Origin: Phenylobacterium haematophilum
GTDB lineage: Bacteria; Pseudomonadota; Alphaproteobacteria; Caulobacterales; Caulobacteraceae
Length of the DNA stretch: 64,000 nucleotides
Assembly: GCF_014196295.1 (NCBI RefSeq)
Contig: NZ_JACIDK010000002.1
Span: forward strand, 744,001-808,000
Direction of reading: 5' to 3'
The position numbers and the translations under genes were made by a program. This document shows, in pieces, positions 55,252 to 63,478 of the stretch. Positions within the stretch are counted from its first letter, which is position 1. Every line of letters begins with the position of its first letter. The notes beneath the pieces were generated by a model, which made no database searches, was not told where the DNA came from, and worked only from the letters and a program-made list of their open reading frames with translations.

Positions 55252-55821
55252 CTAGGCGCGCCCGGCGGCCGAGGACAGCAGCCGCGGATCGACGCCGATC
55301 TTCGACAGCGCCTGCGACCACTTGTTGGCGTGGTCGGCGCCGAAGATCAGCGTCTCGTCCGGTTCGCAGGTCAGCCAGACGTTATCGCGCAGCTCTCGCT
55401 CCAGTTGGCCGGGGCCCCAGCCGGCATAGCCGAGCGCCAGGGTCGAGCGGCGCGGCGGATCGCCGTGGCCCGCCATCGCCTCCAGCACTTCGCGCGTCGC
55501 CGTCAGGGCGACGCCGTCACCGACATGCAGACTGTGCTCGCCGGCCATGTAATCGTCCGTGTGCAGGACGAAGCCACGCTCGCGATCCACCGGACCGCCG
55601 AGCAGCACGAGATCGGCCGAAACCTCGATGGTCGGTTTGACGTCCAACCGCCCCAGCAGATCGGGCAGGGTCAACCCCTCGACCGGCCGGTTCACGGCGA
55701 TGCCCATCGCATGGCTCGCGTCGTGGGCGCAGATGAGCACCAATGCGCGCTCGAAGCGCGGGTCGCCGATGCCGGGCATGGCGATCAGCATCTTGCCTGA
55801 AAGGAATTCGCCGTCTCCCAT
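55252..55821 (-). CDS. YqgE/AlgH family protein
   Basis: A 189-residue protein of the YqgE/AlgH (DUF179) family: GKMLIAMPGIGDPRFERALV, VLLGGPVDRERGFVLH, and ALGYAGWGPGQLERELRDNVW. The fold is known, but the function is unclear; the P. aeruginosa homologue AlgH was linked to alginate regulation. The stop faces the pdeA stop two bases away. It is divergent from the peroxiredoxin gene. Confidence 0.92.
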   Translation of the reverse strand: MGDGEFLSGKMLIAMPGIGDPRFERALVLICAHDASHAMGIAVNRPVEGLTLPDLLGRLDVKPTIEVSADLVLLGGPVDRERGFVLHTDDYMAGEHSLHVGDGVALTATREVLEAMAGHGDPPRRSTLALGYAGWGPGQLERELRDNVWLTCEPDETLIFGADHANKWSQALSKIGVDPRLLSSAAGRA

Positions 55822-55935
55822 GCGTCGAATGTGACGCTGATCGCGGCGCTTTCAAGTCTTCGCGTTACACAAGGCCGTTGATGCCGCCGCCAAGCTCGCT
55901 ATCTGGTGGGGCTGAGCTGATCAGGGAGACAGATC

Positions 55936-56418
55936 ATGACCATCAAAGTCGGCGACAAGCTGCCCGCCGCCACCTTTTCCGCCGGGACCGCCGAAGGCCC
56001 CAAGCCGATGACGACGGACGAAATCTTCGCCGGTAAGAAGGTCGCGCTGTTCGCGGTGCCCGGCGCCTTCACTCCGACCTGTTCGGCCCGCCACCTGCCG
56101 GGCTTCAAGGATCACGCCGCCGACTTCAAGGCCAAGGGCGTCGACGCCATCGCCTGTGTGTCGGTCAACGACGCCTTCGTCATGAAGGCCTGGGGCGAGA
56201 GCCAGTCGGTGCTGGGCGATATCCTGATGCTGGGCGACGGCAACGGCGACTTCACCAAGGCCCTGGGCCTGGAGATGGACGGCTCGAAGTTCGGCATGGG
56301 CCTGCGCTCGCAACGCTACTCGATGATCGTCGAAGACGGCGTCGTGAAGGAGCTCAACGTCGAAGCCCCGGGCGAATTCAAGGTCTCGGCCGCCGACTAC
56401 ATGCTGGCCCAGCTCTAG
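55936..56418 (+). CDS. Peroxiredoxin, Prx5 group
   Basis: A 160-residue thiol peroxidase. The peroxidatic cysteine is in PGAFTPTCSARHLPGF (about residue 49), and the VSVNDAFVMKAWG segment is typical of the Prx5/PMP20/Ahp1 group, often glutathione/glutaredoxin-dependent. A second cysteine (AIACVS) is present and could be buried rather than resolving. GGGAG precedes the ATG. The stop overlaps the convergent acyl-CoA dehydrogenase stop by 4 bases. Confidence 0.94.
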   Translation: MTIKVGDKLPAATFSAGTAEGPKPMTTDEIFAGKKVALFAVPGAFTPTCSARHLPGFKDHAADFKAKGVDAIACVSVNDAFVMKAWGESQSVLGDILMLGDGNGDFTKALGLEMDGSKFGMGLRSQRYSMIVEDGVVKELNVEAPGEFKVSAADYMLAQL

Positions 56419-58163
56419 GCGCCCAGGGCTTCCGCGCCGACGGCTTCGAAGTCGTCGGCGCCTTCCATCACCCCGGCCGCCAGGCCGGGGGCCTGGGCCA
56501 GGACCTGGCTGGCGAACACGCGGGCCAGGGCCGGCTTGCTCTTGCTCCAGGCGTCGTCGCCGCCGGCCACGGCCTGGGCCTGGCGCGCCAGCATCCAGCC
56601 GCCGATGACGTCGCCGGCCAGTTTCAGATAGGGCGTGGCGCCGGCCAGGGCGTTCGGCCCCTTGTTGTTCAGCACCCAGTCGGTGGCGCGTTCAAGCGCC
56701 GCCACCCCGGCCTCGAGGTAAGCGGCGACGCCGCCGAGCGCCGGATCGCCCTGCAGCGCCTGGGCCGTCTCGTGCATCTCGGCGCAGAGCGCGTCCATCA
56801 CGGCCCCGTCCTGCATGGCGACCTTGCGGCCGATCAGGTCGATGGCCTGGATGCCGTTGGTGCCCTCGTAAATCGGGGCGATGCGGGCGTCGCGGTAGTG
56901 CTGGGCCGCGCCGGTCTCCTCGATGAAGCCCATACCGCCGTGAATCTGTACGCCCATCGAGGCGACTTCGACGCCGACGTCGGTCGACCACGCCTTGGCG
57001 ATGGGCGTGAGCAGCTCCTGGCGGGCCTTGGCCGTGGCGCGCTCGGCCTCGCTGGAGGCCAGGCGGGCCTGGTCGGCCAGCACGCCGGTGGTCATGCAGA
57101 TGCCGCGCGCGGCCTCGATCTTGGCCTTCATCAGCAGCAGTGAGCGGCGCACGTCCGGGTGGCCGTAGAGCGGGGCGGGGTATTCGGCCGACCACACGGC
57201 GCGGCCCTGCTTGCGCTCCTGGGCGAAGGCCAGGGCCTGCTGGAAGGCGCGCTCGGCGATGCCGACGCCCTGGACCCCGACCTGCAGCCGGGCGGCGTTC
57301 ATCATCACGAACATATGGGCGATGCCGTTGTTGATCTCGCCGACCAACTCGGCCTTGGCACCTTCGAACAGCATCACGCAGGTGGGCGAGCCGTGGATGC
57401 CCAGCTTGTGCTCGATCGAGCCGGCGCGCAGGTCGTTGGCGACGCCGAGCGAGCCGTCGTCCAGCACCTCGCGCTTGGTGGCCAGGAACAGCGAGATGCC
57501 CTTCACGCCGGGCGGGGAGTCGGGCAGGCGGGCCAGCACCAGGTGGCAGATGTTCTCGGCCGCGTCGTGGTCGCCCCAGGTGATGAATATCTTCTGGCCG
57601 TACAGGCGATAGCCGCCGTTCCCGTCGGGCTCGGCGCGGGTGGTGACGGCGGCGAGATCCGAGCCGGCCTGCGGCTCGGTGAGGTTCATCGTCCCGGTCC
57701 ATTCGCCCGAGACCAGCTTGGGCAGCACCAAGGCCTTCTGCCGCTCGGCGCCGTGCAGGTCGAGGGCCTCGATCGCGCCCTGGGTCAGCATCGGGCAGAG
57801 GCCGAAGGCCATGTTCGCGGCGTGCACCATCTCGAACACAGCCAGCTCCATGGCCTTGGTCAGGCCCTGGCCGCCATGCTCCGGATCGGCCGACAGCGAG
57901 TTCCAGCCGCCGGCGACGAAGGCCTGGTAGGCGTCGGCGAAGCCGGGGGCGGCGATCACCGCGCCGTTCTCGTAGCGGGCGCCGACCTGGTCGCCCTTGC
58001 GGTTCAGCGGCGCGAGCTGCTCTTCGGCGAACGCGCCGGCGGCCTCCAGCACGGCGGCGACCGTATCGTCATCGAGATCGGCAAAGGCGCCGGATACCAG
58101 CGCCGGATGGCCGGCGATCCGCAGCGAGAGGGCGAGGTCACGGATGGGCGCGCGATAGGACAT
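56415..58163 (-). CDS. Acyl-CoA dehydrogenase, long type
   Basis: A 582-residue FAD enzyme of the larger acyl-CoA dehydrogenase group that carries a C-terminal extension, as in DmdC-like and FadE-related proteins. TEPQAGSDLAAVTTRAEP, QKIFITWGDHD, GVQIHGGMGFIEETGAAQHYRD and the catalytic-base region IYEGTNGIQAIDL are visible. It introduces the alpha-beta double bond in beta-oxidation, passing electrons to ETF. The substrate chain length is unknown. Confidence 0.93.
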   Translation of the reverse strand: MSYRAPIRDLALSLRIAGHPALVSGAFADLDDDTVAAVLEAAGAFAEEQLAPLNRKGDQVGARYENGAVIAAPGFADAYQAFVAGGWNSLSADPEHGGQGLTKAMELAVFEMVHAANMAFGLCPMLTQGAIEALDLHGAERQKALVLPKLVSGEWTGTMNLTEPQAGSDLAAVTTRAEPDGNGGYRLYGQKIFITWGDHDAAENICHLVLARLPDSPPGVKGISLFLATKREVLDDGSLGVANDLRAGSIEHKLGIHGSPTCVMLFEGAKAELVGEINNGIAHMFVMMNAARLQVGVQGVGIAERAFQQALAFAQERKQGRAVWSAEYPAPLYGHPDVRRSLLLMKAKIEAARGICMTTGVLADQARLASSEAERATAKARQELLTPIAKAWSTDVGVEVASMGVQIHGGMGFIEETGAAQHYRDARIAPIYEGTNGIQAIDLIGRKVAMQDGAVMDALCAEMHETAQALQGDPALGGVAAYLEAGVAALERATDWVLNNKGPNALAGATPYLKLAGDVIGGWMLARQAQAVAGGDDAWSKSKPALARVFASQVLAQAPGLAAGVMEGADDFEAVGAEALGA

Positions 58164-58503
58164 GCTGAACTCCGATATGTCCGGCGTTCTTTAGGGGAGT
58201 GGGGGCGGCGCTCCAAGTGCTCACGGGTTGCAAAATGCAAGCGTCAGGCTGGGTAACGGTTTAAGCGGTCGTTTCCGGCCGTCGCGCCGGCGCGGCGGAG
58301 CGCCCAAGCGGCGCCGTTGCGGCCGGAGGAACGGTGCGTTGCGCGACGTGGTCCAGCCCGGGCCTAGCCAGAGGCGCCGCCCGGCCCATATGGGAATCTG
58401 GAACGCATCAGCGCCTTAGCGGCAGGTTTTCGCGGAGTCCTTCCACGAACCTGCCGGGCGGCGCCGGCGCGCTCGCAGTCGCGTCGAGTACGAGTGAGCG
58501 TCC
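58164..58503. other. Intergenic region between two divergent genes
   Basis: The 340 bases upstream of both the acyl-CoA dehydrogenase (minus) and the cytochrome b561-YceI gene (plus) hold no supported gene, only short frames without a ribosome-binding site. Promoters for both should lie here; none is clear enough to mark. Confidence 0.5.
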
Positions 58504-59784
58504 ATGTCCCAGCAGCGCAGTCGTTACAGCGCCGTCGCCATCGTCCTGCACTGGCTGATCGCCGCAGCGATCGTCTTCCAGGTCATCATCGCCTGGCGGA
58601 TGGGCGGCGGGCGGACCCCCGAAGGCTTCGCGCTCGTCCAGCTCCACAAGTCGATCGGGATCACCGTCCTGCTGCTCAGCCTGGCGCGGCTGGCCTGGCG
58701 GCTGACGCATCGCCCGCCGCCGCTGCCCGTCGGCATGGCGACCTGGGAGAAGGCGCTGGCCAAGGTCGCGCACGTCGGGCTCTACGTGATCATGATCGGG
58801 CTGCCGATCACCGGTTGGATCATGGTCTCGGCGAGCCGGATCCAGGTGCCGACCCTGCTCTACGGCGCCGTCCCCTGGCCGCACCTGCCGGGCCTGGCGC
58901 ATCTGGCCGAGCCGGCCAAGAGCGCCTGGCACGCGTTCGGCGAGACCGGGCACGAGGTCCTGGCCTGGGGCGCCTATCTTCTGGTGGCGCTGCACGTGGC
59001 CGGGGCGCTCAAGCACCAGCTGTTCAGCAAGGACGAGCCGGTGCTGGCGCACATGGCGCCCGGGACCAAGCCCGGCGCCTGGTTCGACCCGCGGCTGATC
59101 GGCATTGTCGTCGCCGCCCTGGCCGTGATCGGCGCCGGCTACGCGGTGCGGCCCGCGCCGCCGGCCAGCAAGCCGCTGCCGCCCCCGCCGCCGGTCGTCG
59201 AAGAGGCGCCGGTCGAGACGCCGCCGACCGCCGCGCCCGTGGCGGTCGAAACCGCGCCCGCCGCAGAAACGCCGGCTGAAGCCGCCGCGCCGTCGGCCTG
59301 GAAGGTCAGCGCCGGCTCGACCCTCGGCTTCGCCACCGCCTGGGGCGGCTCGGCCATCGAGGGCCGCTTCGACCGCTGGACCGCCGACATTCTGTTCAGC
59401 CCCGAGGCGTTGGATAAGTCAAAGGTCAGCGTCAGCATCGACCTGGCCTCGGCGGTCTCGGGCGACAGTCAACGCGACGAGTCCATGCAGGGCGCCGACT
59501 GGTTCGACGTCGCCAGCCACGCCAAGGCGACCTTCACCGCCAGCCGCTTCGAGAAGACCGGCGAGAACCGCTACGTCGCCTACGGAACCCTGACCCTGCG
59601 CGGGGTCTCCAAGCCGCAGCGGCTGCCGTTCACGCTCAAGATCGAGGGCGACAAGGCGCGCGTCAGCGGTGTAACGACCCTGGACCGCACGGCCTTTGGC
59701 GTCGGACAGGGCGAGTGGAAGAGCACCGATCAAATTCCGGCCGAGGTGAAGGTCAGCGTCAACCTGACGGCGACGCGGCGCTAG
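58504..59784 (+). CDS. Cytochrome b561-YceI fusion protein
   Basis: A 426-residue fusion. Residues 1 to about 190 form a four-helix cytochrome b561 domain with likely haem histidines at 16 (VLHWL), 48 (QLHKSIG), and in TGHEVLAW and ALHVAGALKH. A fifth helix (about 200-217) and a Pro/Ala/Glu linker lead to a periplasmic YceI lipocalin-like domain from residue 266 (WKVSAGSTLGFATAWGGS, RGVSKPQRLPFTL). YceI proteins bind polyisoprenoids such as quinones, so the pair may move electrons to a bound isoprenoid; this is inference. Confidence 0.9.
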   Translation: MSQQRSRYSAVAIVLHWLIAAAIVFQVIIAWRMGGGRTPEGFALVQLHKSIGITVLLLSLARLAWRLTHRPPPLPVGMATWEKALAKVAHVGLYVIMIGLPITGWIMVSASRIQVPTLLYGAVPWPHLPGLAHLAEPAKSAWHAFGETGHEVLAWGAYLLVALHVAGALKHQLFSKDEPVLAHMAPGTKPGAWFDPRLIGIVVAALAVIGAGYAVRPAPPASKPLPPPPPVVEEAPVETPPTAAPVAVETAPAAETPAEAAAPSAWKVSAGSTLGFATAWGGSAIEGRFDRWTADILFSPEALDKSKVSVSIDLASAVSGDSQRDESMQGADWFDVASHAKATFTASRFEKTGENRYVAYGTLTLRGVSKPQRLPFTLKIEGDKARVSGVTTLDRTAFGVGQGEWKSTDQIPAEVKVSVNLTATRR

Positions 59785-60680
59785 ACGCCGCCGCCCAGGC
59801 GCTGCGCGACGGCCGGCTGGTCATCCTGCCGACCGAGACGGTCTATGGGCTGGCGGGCGACGCGGCGAACGCGCAGGCCGTGGCCGCGATCTTCGAGGCC
59901 AAGGGCCGGCCGAGCTTCAACCCGCTGATCTCGCACGTCGCCGACCTGGCGGCCGCGGAGAAGATCGCGATCTTCGACGACCGCGCCCGCGCCTTGGCGA
60001 AGGCGTTCTGGCCCGGTCCGCTGACCCTGGTGCTGCCGGTCGCAGACACCGACGCGGTCAGCGACCTGGGCCGCGCCGGCCTCGACACCGTGGCGGTCCG
60101 CGCGCCGGCCCATCCGCTGGCCCGGGCGCTGCTGGCGCGGTTCGGCGGGCCGGTGGTCGCCCCCTCGGCCAACCGCTCCGGGCGGCCCAGCCCGACCAAC
60201 TACGCCGACGCCATGGAAGAGACCGGCGACAAGGTCGCCGCCGCCCTCGACGGCGGTCCCTGCGAGGTCGGCCTGGAGTCGACGGTGGTCGCGTTGCTCG
60301 ACCAGCCGCGGCTGCTGCGGCCCGGCTCGGTGACCCGCGAGGAGATCGAGGCGGTGATCGGCCCGCTGGCCGAGGCGGAGGCCGACGCCAAGCGCTCGCC
60401 CGGCCGGCTGGCCCGCCACTATTCGCCCAAGGCGCCGGTGCGCCTGAACGTCGCCAAGCCCGAGCCGGGTGAGGCGTACCTGGCCTTCGGGCCCGGCGAG
60501 CACCGCTGGAACCTCAGCCCGACCGGCGACCTGCGCCAGGCCGCCGCCCGGCTCTTCGCCTACCTGCGCGACGCCGACCGCACCGACCCGGCCGCCATCG
60601 CCGTCGCCCCGATCCCGCACGAGGGCCTGGGCGAAGCGATCAACGACCGCCTGAAGCGCGCGGCGGGGTTTGTCGGGTAG
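59715..60680 (+). CDS. sua5: L-threonylcarbamoyladenylate synthase, Sua5 type
   Basis: A 321-residue enzyme making threonylcarbamoyl-AMP for the t6A37 modification of tRNA. The YrdC domain has LVILPTETVYGLAGDAANAQ, SFNPLISHV, and VVAPSANRSGRPSPTNYADA; a C-terminal Sua5 domain follows (SPGRLARHYSPKAPV). The only standard start before the conserved region is GTG 59715, which overlaps the b561-YceI gene by 70 bases and adds about 20 non-conserved residues; an alternative non-AUG-type start is possible. Activity seems intact. Confidence 0.9.
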   Translation: MEEHRSNSGRGEGQRQPDGDAALDAAAQALRDGRLVILPTETVYGLAGDAANAQAVAAIFEAKGRPSFNPLISHVADLAAAEKIAIFDDRARALAKAFWPGPLTLVLPVADTDAVSDLGRAGLDTVAVRAPAHPLARALLARFGGPVVAPSANRSGRPSPTNYADAMEETGDKVAAALDGGPCEVGLESTVVALLDQPRLLRPGSVTREEIEAVIGPLAEAEADAKRSPGRLARHYSPKAPVRLNVAKPEPGEAYLAFGPGEHRWNLSPTGDLRQAAARLFAYLRDADRTDPAAIAVAPIPHEGLGEAINDRLKRAAGFVG

Positions 60681-60816
60681 GGGGCCGCTTGACGCAGACA
60701 CGTTCCCGCCAAGGTTGGGGAGGGGCGTCGGGCTGGGCTGCCAGGGGCCGCTATGCGCCATCACCGGACGATCCGGCATGTAGGCCGCGCCGCAAGCCAG
60801 CTACGGCGGATGTCCC

Positions 60817-61263
60817 CTAGCCCTTCGCTGATACCGGCAGCCGAAACGGTGCGCCCAATCGGTTAAAGGCGTTCATGGCCGCAATCGCTATCGTCAGGTC
60901 CACGAGATCCTTCGGCTCGAACGCCGCCGATGCCGCCGTGTAGGCCTCGTCGGACGCATGTGTTTCGCTAACGCGGGTCACTTCCTCGGCCCAGGCCAGA
61001 GCCGTCCGTTCTATGTCTGAAAAGAGGTGCGGAACCTCATCCCATACCGGAACGAGTGTGATCTTCTCGACGGACATGGTCTTGCGCAGATCGCGGGCGT
61101 GCAGGTCGATGCAATGGGCGCAGCCGTTGATCTGCGACACCCGAAGGAACACCAGGTGGATCAGCTCCGCTGGCAGGTTGGTCCGCGTCACCACGTAGTG
61201 GTGCACGCCGTAGAGCGCCTTCGCTCCCTCCGGGGCGACTTCAGACCAATTCAACCGCGTCAT
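60817..61263 (-). CDS. Carboxymuconolactone decarboxylase/AhpD family protein
   Basis: A 148-residue alpha-helical protein of the AhpD-like group. The redox-type CxxC with general-acid histidine is GCAHCIDLHARDL near residue 48, which fits alkylhydroperoxidase members rather than true lactone decarboxylases. AGGAGAT lies six bases before ATG 61263. It marks the end of the high-GC block; the DNA beyond is of lower GC. Between it and sua5 lie 136 bases with only a small CCGGA/TCCGG hairpin. Confidence 0.88.
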   Translation of the reverse strand: MTRLNWSEVAPEGAKALYGVHHYVVTRTNLPAELIHLVFLRVSQINGCAHCIDLHARDLRKTMSVEKITLVPVWDEVPHLFSDIERTALAWAEEVTRVSETHASDEAYTAASAAFEPKDLVDLTIAIAAMNAFNRLGAPFRLPVSAKG

Positions 61264-61658
61264 TTGGATCTCCTGTCATAGACTGTGATCAGAAGACGTT
61301 CGGTGGGGCCTCGTTGTGACATGGGCATCGGTGGATACGTCATCTCACGCTGGGAGCAGGTCCGCTTTCAACCCTTTGCGTGGCGCGTGAAGTTGCACGG
61401 AGAGTTGACCGCATCTCTGGCAGATTGAGCGATACGTCCGCTAACCGGAGATTTGAGGTCCGGTGGTCCCGAATGCGCCAACAGCCGACCTTGGCTCGCT
61501 TCCCGAAGCAGACGCGCGACCGGTTTGCGCGCCATGATAAGCTTAGCAAGAGCGGGAGCCTCTGGCGCAAGTAGCCGCTGCAGGCAATTGTCAGTGCGAG
61601 AGCTTGCGTGATCAGTGAACCCTTGGATCACCGCACTTGGCGGTAGGTGAGGCGTGGC
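61264..61658. other. Lower-GC region without a supported gene
   Basis: These 395 bases are clearly poorer in GC than the rest of the window. A minus-strand frame of 87 codons (61368-61631, GTG start) and a plus-strand frame of 64 codons (61380-61574) overlap here, but neither has a good ribosome-binding site or a recognisable product. No tRNA, integrase remnant or direct repeat was seen. Confidence 0.45.
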
Positions 61659-61868
61659 ATGTACGTACCATTACCGCTGTTCATCATGCGCCGGTTGGTT
61701 CGGCAGAACCCGTGGCTGCTAGCCGAGAGCGGGTCCACACGTCGATCCGCCACTCTGGTGCTTGGCCCACTGGAGCTTGAGGTCGAGACGGAGACGATCC
61801 TCACAGCTGGCCAGAAAGCCAAGCTCCAAGCAGAGGCGGACGCCGGAATTCTCTTCAAGAGGAGCTAG
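61659..61868 (+). CDS. Small hypothetical protein in the low-GC stretch
   Basis: A 69-residue protein beginning MYVPLPLFIMRRLVRQNPW, followed by LGPLELEVETETILTAGQK and a lysine-rich helix. AGGTGAGG lies about six bases before ATG 61659; GTG 61647 is an alternative start. The N-terminal part is hydrophobic and basic. Together with the next gene it forms a possible two-gene unit in lower-GC DNA. No family is recognised. Confidence 0.5.
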   Translation: MYVPLPLFIMRRLVRQNPWLLAESGSTRRSATLVLGPLELEVETETILTAGQKAKLQAEADAGILFKRS

Positions 61869-61990
61869 ATCTGCTCGCACTAGATGCACTCGGGTCGACA
61901 AGGAAAGCAGATGGATCTTGGCGACTGCATCGTGCGGATCGAAGCCCAGGATGCGCCCGCCTTTGACGTACGAGAGCTGCAATAAAAAGC

Positions 61991-63271
61991 ATGGCTCACG
62001 AAGAAGACCTTATCACTGAGGTGCGCGACCTCTTGGCCGACCAGCTTGCCAAGATCGAGTCTAACCGCTCGCTCGCCAGAAAGAGGAGGTCACCCTTCCT
62101 CATAGCGTCGATTGAGGGGAGCGACGCGTATGTGCAAGCGCTCGCCTCTCACAAGGGCAGATGGCTCTGGCTCGAGGTAGCGTCGGCGCAGTCGGCGCCG
62201 GCGCTTAGCTCCGTTCTTACAAGACCTCGCAAGAACGCCCTGAAGGCGCTCGGCTTCGAGCGCCCTGTCGCTGGGACTACCAATCAATGGCTGTGTATTC
62301 GTGGCGGCACCTTAGCGAAGCAGCGCAAGGCCGCGGCCGTGTTGGCGGAAGTCCTCGTCAAGGTTTTCGGCCTGCGCGACATCAGCAAGATGGATGTGGA
62401 GGTTCATCTGCTGGAAAACCAAGGCGGGGTAGTCACTTACGCGATGCAGGACGTTCAAGGGGATGCGGCGTCTCGGCATGCGAGTCCGGGCGCGCCCGTC
62501 TACCCTTTCGGAACTTGGGCTGTTGAAGTTGATGGCGAGGCGGGTGTTCGCCTCTATGACGTACGTGAGGGTTGTGAAGATCTGCAGACCGGCCTTGCTG
62601 CGCAGGGCTTGAGGGTCCTCTGCGCGACGCGTCTGAGGCAAGGCGCCAGTCAGACTCCGCTAAAGCCGTGGCAGCCCACGCGGGTGGATTACGGGGAAGA
62701 ACTCTGCGGCTATAGGTTCGACCCGATGGCGCGCTGCTGGCGACCGGTGGACCAGCCGTTTACCCCGCCGGCGAGCAGTCCTCTGCAGGGGGTTGAGCTT
62801 CGGCTTACCACCAAATTGCCGAAGGCGGGGTGGCTACCCGTTCGCCTTGAGGCTGGAGATATCAATCTCGAGTTCGACGTGAGCAACGTCTTCGATCCGT
62901 TCTATCCGCAACCAGACCCATTAGCTTCCGAGAACTGGGTCGCTTGGCTAAAAGCCATTGCCGAAGGCGGTAATCCTCGGCTGGTGATCAACCTTGAGGG
63001 CGAAATCCTCGAGCTTCACGTGCTGGAGCCTGACATGTCCACCGTACGGTTCCTCGCCGCACGAGGGTGGCGGGATGGCTGGCGCCCCGAGTTCGACGTG
63101 CGGGTCCCGAGACGTTCTTTGGTCGATGCGCTCTACCGACCTTTGCTTGAACTCTGGGAGTCCGACGCCTTCACGGCTGGGTGGCGGAATTGGTGCTTCG
63201 AAGGCAGCGATAACGATTATCCTGCTCCTTGGAGCATACGTTCAAACCTGCTCGACGCTTGGCTACGCTAA
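61991..63271 (+). CDS. Unrecognised two-domain protein, N-domain TY-Chap/YbjN-like
   Basis: A 426-residue soluble protein of unknown function. Residues 30-140 have a pattern resembling the YbjN/TY-Chap peptide-chaperone fold (YVQALASHKGRWLWLEVAS, LKALGFERPVAGTTNQWL, AAAVLAEVLVKVFGL). From about 265 on, a second alpha/beta domain follows (LEFDVSNVFDPFYPQPDP, WVAWLKAIAEGGNPRL, SLVDALYRPLLELW) that has the look of bacterial immunity-type proteins. Both impressions are inferences from pattern, not from motifs with known catalysis. Codon use and base composition differ from neighbours, suggesting acquisition. The ribosome-binding site is weak. Confidence 0.6.
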   Translation: MAHEEDLITEVRDLLADQLAKIESNRSLARKRRSPFLIASIEGSDAYVQALASHKGRWLWLEVASAQSAPALSSVLTRPRKNALKALGFERPVAGTTNQWLCIRGGTLAKQRKAAAVLAEVLVKVFGLRDISKMDVEVHLLENQGGVVTYAMQDVQGDAASRHASPGAPVYPFGTWAVEVDGEAGVRLYDVREGCEDLQTGLAAQGLRVLCATRLRQGASQTPLKPWQPTRVDYGEELCGYRFDPMARCWRPVDQPFTPPASSPLQGVELRLTTKLPKAGWLPVRLEAGDINLEFDVSNVFDPFYPQPDPLASENWVAWLKAIAEGGNPRLVINLEGEILELHVLEPDMSTVRFLAARGWRDGWRPEFDVRVPRRSLVDALYRPLLELWESDAFTAGWRNWCFEGSDNDYPAPWSIRSNLLDAWLR

Positions 63272-63478
63272 TTTGCTTTCGCTACTCTCTAGAGCCACCG
63301 GGCTGCGGTGGGCAGCCAAGCTGGTCTGGATAAGAGCTATAGCCCAGCAGGGACAATATCCCTGAACGTGGTGGCCAAATCGGTTTGGACCTGGCGACAA
63401 GCCCCTCAGGTGTTTCCCCGCCGGACGTGAGGGCGCGTCAGGATAGCCCTGCAGCGGCGGCGGCCGAAGCTGGTGGCG
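63272..63478. other. Spacer between the low-GC gene and the next gene
   Basis: These 207 bases hold no supported gene. GC rises back to the genomic norm from about 63420, so the right boundary of the acquired-looking stretch lies near here. No repeat matching the left side was found. Confidence 0.4.

Noticed and set aside
60763..60775. CCGGA-CGA-TCCGG hairpin as a sua5 terminator
   Set aside because: The stem is only 5 bp, is about 80 bases after the stop and has no T-run.
61991..63271. Type III secretion locus
   Set aside because: A chaperone-like domain pattern alone does not indicate secretion machinery; no apparatus genes are in the window.
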